Of a stretch of 64,000 nt of DNA, positions 60,815-64,000 are shown in pieces (position 1 is the first letter of the stretch; every line of letters begins with the position of its first letter). Origin of the DNA: Tabrizicola sp. (GTDB taxonomy: Bacteria > Pseudomonadota > Alphaproteobacteria > Rhodobacterales > Rhodobacteraceae); assembly GCF_022842145.1 (NCBI RefSeq), contig NZ_JALHQD010000001.1:626127-690126 (forward strand), in the 5' to 3' direction. The notes beneath the pieces were generated by a model. That model saw only the letters and a list, made by a program, of their open reading frames with translations, searched no databases and was not told where the DNA came from. Position numbers and translations under genes: made by a program.

Positions 60815-61429
60815 TTGGCCATTCACCTGCACAAGTCCGACCTGCCCGACGGCCTGACCCTTAGCCCGGTCGTCGCGATCGACACCGAAACGATGGGCCT
60901 TGATGCGCGCCGCGACCGGCTGTGCGTGGTGCAACTGTCGGACGGCAACGGCGACGCGCATCTGGTGCAGATCGGCAAGGGCCAGACCCGCGCGCCGAAC
61001 CTGGAGCGGTTGCTGGCGGACCCGCAGGTGCTGAAGCTGTTCCACTACGGACGCTTCGACATTGCGATGCTGAAACGCGCCTTCGGCGTGACCACTGCGC
61101 CGGTCTGGTGCACCAAGATCGCCTCCAAACTGGTGCGCACCTTCACCGACCGGCATGGGCTGAAATACCTCCTGGCCGACCTTGTCGGCGTCGATGTGTC
61201 AAAGCAGCAGCAGACAAGCGACTGGGGGTCGGAGGTCCTGACCGAGGCCCAGAAGGAATATGCCGCGTCGGACGTCCTGTATCTGCATCAGTTGAAGGCC
61301 GAACTGGAAGCGCGGCTGATCCGCGAGGATCGGCTGGACCTGGCGCAGCGGCTGTTCGCCTTCCTGCCGACGCGGGCCGAACTGGACCTGATGGGTTGGG
61401 AAAACACCAATGACATCTTCCTCCATTGA
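60815..61429 (+). CDS. Ribonuclease D-like 3'-5' exonuclease
   Basis: A 204-residue DEDDy exonuclease acting on tRNA or other RNA 3' ends. The Exo motifs are VVAIDTETMGLD, HYGRFDIAMLK and YAASDVLYLHQL. Standard RNase D has a C-terminal HRDC domain; it is absent here, as in many short alphaproteobacterial forms. Translation appears to start at a TTG (60815). The last 20 bp overlap kdsD. Confidence 0.9.
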   Translation: MAIHLHKSDLPDGLTLSPVVAIDTETMGLDARRDRLCVVQLSDGNGDAHLVQIGKGQTRAPNLERLLADPQVLKLFHYGRFDIAMLKRAFGVTTAPVWCTKIASKLVRTFTDRHGLKYLLADLVGVDVSKQQQTSDWGSEVLTEAQKEYAASDVLYLHQLKAELEARLIREDRLDLAQRLFAFLPTRAELDLMGWENTNDIFLH

Positions 61430-62372
61430 CTTCCTTGCAACCGGACGTCGGGTGATCCACCGCGAGGCGGGGGCGCTGGACACGCTGGCCAAGGCGCTGG
61501 ACGACAGCTTTGCGAAAGCCGTGGGTCTTCTGATGGCCGCCAAGGGGCGGGTCATCGTCTCGGGCATGGGGAAGTCGGGCCACATCGCCCGCAAGATCGC
61601 AGCGACCTTTGCCAGCACCGGGACTCCCGCCCATTTCGTGCACCCGGCCGAGGCCAGCCATGGCGACCTGGGCATGGTGGCCGAGGGGGACGTCCTTATC
61701 GTGCTGTCCAATTCAGGCGAAACGCCCGAGCTTGCCGACCTACTGGCCCATGCCAAACGCTTTGGCATCGCGATGATCGGGATCACCAGCCGGGACGGAT
61801 CGACCCTGATGCGGCAGGCGACCGTGGGGCTCTTGCTGCCTCAGGTGCCCGAAGCCTGCGAAAAGGGGATCGTGCCGACAACATCGACCACCATGACGCT
61901 GGCTTTGGGCGATGCGCTGGCCATCGCGCTGATGGAGCATCGCGCCTTCACGCCCGAGCATTTCCGCATGTTCCATCCCGGCGGCAAGCTTGGCGCGCGG
62001 TTGCTGAAGGTCGGCGACCTGATGCACAAGGACCCTCCCCTGGTGGCCGCCGACTTGGCCATGGGCGAAACCCTGGTCGAAATCACCAAGCGCGGCTATG
62101 GCGTCGTCGGCGTGACCGATCCATATGGCGACATCGTCGGGATCATCACCGACGGTGACCTGCGGCGGCATCTGGAAGGCCTGATGTTGCACATCGCAGG
62201 CGAGGTGATGACCCCGAACCCCCGCACCATCGGGCCCGAAGCCCTGGCGGGTGAGGCGCTGGCCCTGATGAACGACCGCAAGATCACCTGCCTTCTGGTC
62301 ACCGCACCCGAAAGCCGCAGGGCCATCGGCATCCTGCATGTCCATGACTGCCTGCGGGCGGGTGTCGCCTGA
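61410..62372 (+). CDS. kdsD: Arabinose-5-phosphate isomerase KdsD/KpsF family
   Basis: Isomerase of 320 residues converting ribulose-5-phosphate to arabinose-5-phosphate for Kdo, the inner core sugar of LPS. The SIS domain (about 35-170) shows GRVIVSGMGKSGHIARKIAATFASTGTPA and LSNSGETPEL. Two CBS repeats follow (about 205-320). It overlaps the RNase D gene by 20 bp and is followed by lptC, so it belongs to an LPS operon. Confidence 0.95.
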   Translation: MTSSSIDFLATGRRVIHREAGALDTLAKALDDSFAKAVGLLMAAKGRVIVSGMGKSGHIARKIAATFASTGTPAHFVHPAEASHGDLGMVAEGDVLIVLSNSGETPELADLLAHAKRFGIAMIGITSRDGSTLMRQATVGLLLPQVPEACEKGIVPTTSTTMTLALGDALAIALMEHRAFTPEHFRMFHPGGKLGARLLKVGDLMHKDPPLVAADLAMGETLVEITKRGYGVVGVTDPYGDIVGIITDGDLRRHLEGLMLHIAGEVMTPNPRTIGPEALAGEALALMNDRKITCLLVTAPESRRAIGILHVHDCLRAGVA

Positions 62373-62374
62373 CG

Positions 62375-62977
62375 ATGGCACGGGTCGACCGGCATACGCG
62401 GGTGGTGGGCTGGCTGAAGGTGGTCCTGCCATTGACCGCGCTGGCGATCCTGTCCACCCTGTTTCTGGTGGCGCGGCGGATCGATCCCGAAGCCGCCCTG
62501 CCCTACGCCGAGGTCGATGTCGAGGATCTGGCGCGCGAGCCGCGCATGACAGCCCCAACCTATGCCGGCACGACCGAGGACGGTGCAGCACTGACCTTGT
62601 CGGCTGACGAAGCGCGACCGGCGTCCGAAGGATCTCCGGCCCAGGCAGCGGGGCTTCGGCTGGACCTTGCCACTCCGGACGGGGGGCGGACCGAGCTGCT
62701 TGCAGCGGACGCGCGCATGGACGACACGGCAAGGGAAGTGGTGCTGTCGGGCGGGGTCGCGCTGACGACGTCGACCGGCTACCGGCTGGAAACGGCAGAA
62801 ATCGCGGCCAAGCTGGACCGGACGGGGCTGGAAAGCCGCGCGCCGGTCAGGGCCACGGGGCCTGCTGGCGAGATCACGGCCGACGGCATGAGCTTAAGTC
62901 AGGACAACCGCACCCCGGGTGACTATGTTCTGGTTTTCAAGGGCAGCGTCCGGCTGGTATACCAACCGGGCAGCTGA
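62375..62977 (+). CDS. lptC: LPS export protein LptC
   Basis: Inner-membrane-anchored component of the Lpt bridge passing LPS from LptB2FG to LptA. The 200-residue protein has one N-terminal span (VVGWLKVVLPLTALAILSTLFLVARR) and a periplasmic beta-jellyroll domain (PF06835). It starts 2 bases after kdsD and is 22 bp upstream of lptA. Confidence 0.9.
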   Translation: MARVDRHTRVVGWLKVVLPLTALAILSTLFLVARRIDPEAALPYAEVDVEDLAREPRMTAPTYAGTTEDGAALTLSADEARPASEGSPAQAAGLRLDLATPDGGRTELLAADARMDDTAREVVLSGGVALTTSTGYRLETAEIAAKLDRTGLESRAPVRATGPAGEITADGMSLSQDNRTPGDYVLVFKGSVRLVYQPGS

Positions 62978-62999
62978 AACGGCTGCAGAGGTTCGACGC

Positions 63000-63482
63000 A
63001 TGGCATTTCGGCTTGGCTTTCTGGTTCTGACCCTGACGCTGGCGGCAAGCGCCGAGGCGCAGCAGAAGATCGCCTTTGGCGAGCTGGACCAGGACACGAC
63101 CCTACCGGTGCAGGTATCCGCCGACCAGTTTGCGGTGAACAACGCGGATGGCACCGCCGTCTTCAGCGGCAATGTCATCGTGGTCCAGGGTGAAATGAAG
63201 CTGGCCGCCGGAGAGGTAAAGGTCACCTACGGCACAGAGCAGAACGAGATCGACAGCCTGATCGCGTCGGGCGGGGTCACGGTCACTAACCTGGGCGACG
63301 CGGCCGAGGCGCAAGAGGCGGTCTATACCATCGACAGCGGGGTGATCGTTCTGTCGGGGGACGTGCTCTTGACGCAAGGGCCTTCGGCGATGGCCGGGCA
63401 GAAGCTGACGATCAACCTCAGGGACGGGACCGGGCTGATGGAGGGGCGCGTGACCACGACCTTCCAGCCGGGGGGCGACTGA
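63000..63482 (+). CDS. lptA: LPS transport periplasmic protein LptA
   Basis: Periplasmic LPS carrier, 160 residues, with a signal peptide ([20 protein letters not shown]) and an OstA/LptA beta-jellyroll. [37 protein letters not shown] is the family core. The stop shares one base with the lptB start (TGATG). Confidence 0.94.
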   Translation: MAFRLGFLVLTLTLAASAEAQQKIAFGELDQDTTLPVQVSADQFAVNNADGTAVFSGNVIVVQGEMKLAAGEVKVTYGTEQNEIDSLIASGGVTVTNLGDAAEAQEAVYTIDSGVIVLSGDVLLTQGPSAMAGQKLTINLRDGTGLMEGRVTTTFQPGGD

Positions 63483-64000
63483 TGGTCGCGTCAGCGTCCC
63501 CGGGCCGTCCAGAGTTGACGGTGACCGACGGCCAGGCCGGGTTGCAGATCCGGTCCTTGCGGAAAAGCTACAAGAAGCGGCCGGTGATCCGCGATGTCAG
63601 CATGGATCTGCACCGGGGCGAGGTGGTGGCACTTCTGGGCCCGAACGGGTCGGGCAAGACGACCTGCTTTTATTCCATCGCGGGTCTGGTGATGCCCGAA
63701 GGCGGTCAGGTCCTGATCGACGGCAAGGACGTCACCGCCCTGCCGATGTACCGCCGCGCCCGGCTGGGGATCGGCTACCTGCCGCAGGAAGTGTCGATCT
63801 TCCGGGGCCTTTCGGTCGAGGACAACATTCTTGCCGTGCTGGAGATCGTGCAGCCCGACCGCCACAAGCGGCGTGAGCGGCTGGAGGAGTTGCTGTCGGA
63901 ATTTTCGATCACCCACCTGCGGCGGACCCCTGCTTTGGCCCTGTCGGGCGGCGAGCGGCGGCGGGTCGAGATTGCGCGTTGTCTTGCGGCGGACCCGAAG
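63482..64000 (+). CDS. lptB: LPS export ABC transporter ATPase LptB (3' partial)
   Basis: ATPase that drives LPS extraction with LptFG. The frame is open to the end of the window, giving 173 residues. Walker A is GPNGSGKTT, the Q-loop is [10 protein letters not shown], and the ABC signature is [13 protein letters not shown]. Walker B and the end of the gene lie outside the window. A short N-terminal extension (about 17 residues) precedes the usual LptB start. Confidence 0.95.
   Translation, partial: MVASASPGRPELTVTDGQAGLQIRSLRKSYKKRPVIRDVSMDLHRGEVVALLGPNGSGKTTCFYSIAGLVMPEGGQVLIDGKDVTALPMYRRARLGIGYLPQEVSIFRGLSVEDNILAVLEIVQPDRHKRRERLEELLSEFSITHLRRTPALALSGGERRRVEIARCLAADPK

Noticed and set aside
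59345-61156. 603-codon minus-strand frame across flgI and rnd
   Set aside because: It is antisense to flgI and RNase D, His/Arg/Pro-rich, with no recognisable domain.

Overview
The window is high-GC, densely coded chromosomal DNA of an alphaproteobacterium, most likely a Rhodobacteraceae (Rhodobacter/Cereibacter/Tabrizicola-like) genome. This is inferred from gene families and gene order, not from a database search: a MipZ-type ParA ATPase, an rpsP-rimM-trmD-rplS-rpmE ribosomal block joined to ffh, the aerobic (cobG-type) cobalamin pathway, phaA/phaB, and a flagellar block with flgE-flgK-flgL-flgI. No tRNA, rRNA, CRISPR array, phage or insertion sequence was seen.

Layout. 1-3.9 kb: end of a BMP-type ABC importer (permease, binding protein), an FAD-dependent oxidoreductase and a GH25 lipoprotein. 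4.1-5.6 kb: a small basic ORF, mipZ and a YciF-type ferritin-like protein. 5.7-12.5 kb, minus strand: ffh, two GNATs, chorismate mutase, rpsP, a 54-residue membrane peptide, rimM, a membrane protein, trmD, rplS and rpmE. 12.6-18.1 kb: a RidA-like double-domain protein, a rhamnosyltransferase-like protein, a small membrane protein, a LysR/EamA pair and an APH-fold kinase. 18.1-33.5 kb: a cobalamin locus, all on the minus strand except cobK and cobO. It is headed by an AdoCbl riboswitch whose P1 stem can be traced base by base, followed by a DUF1636 gene, cobW, cobN, G, H, I, J, L, E, M, B, A and F. 33.6-45.5 kb: a small lipoprotein, Usp, SulP, Trm112-like, LON-domain and CnoX-like proteins, tag, an EAL protein, phaA/phaB, a DMT exporter, DUF465, TrmN6-like and DUF2007 proteins, and a polyprenyl diphosphate synthase.

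45.8-54.6 kb holds the most unusual region: seven co-directional genes encoding an FHA protein, a PP2C phosphatase, a GTPase-like protein with a very long Pro/Glu-rich linker, a full-length dynamin-like GTPase, a short dynamin-family GTPase, a possible roadblock-like protein and an unrecognised protein. It lies directly upstream of motB, flgE, flgK, flgL and flgI (54.7-60.5 kb). I propose it as a phospho-regulated membrane-remodelling GTPase module linked to the flagellum or cell pole. 60.8-64 kb: RNase D, kdsD, lptC, lptA and lptB (cut by the window end), an LPS-export operon.

Other notable structure: cobK and cobL start codons overlap on opposite strands; two roughly 110-bp inverted copies of a structured repeat bracket cobE-cobG; palindromic elements sit in frame inside cobN; and a 30-codon ORF exactly bridges cobB and cobA.
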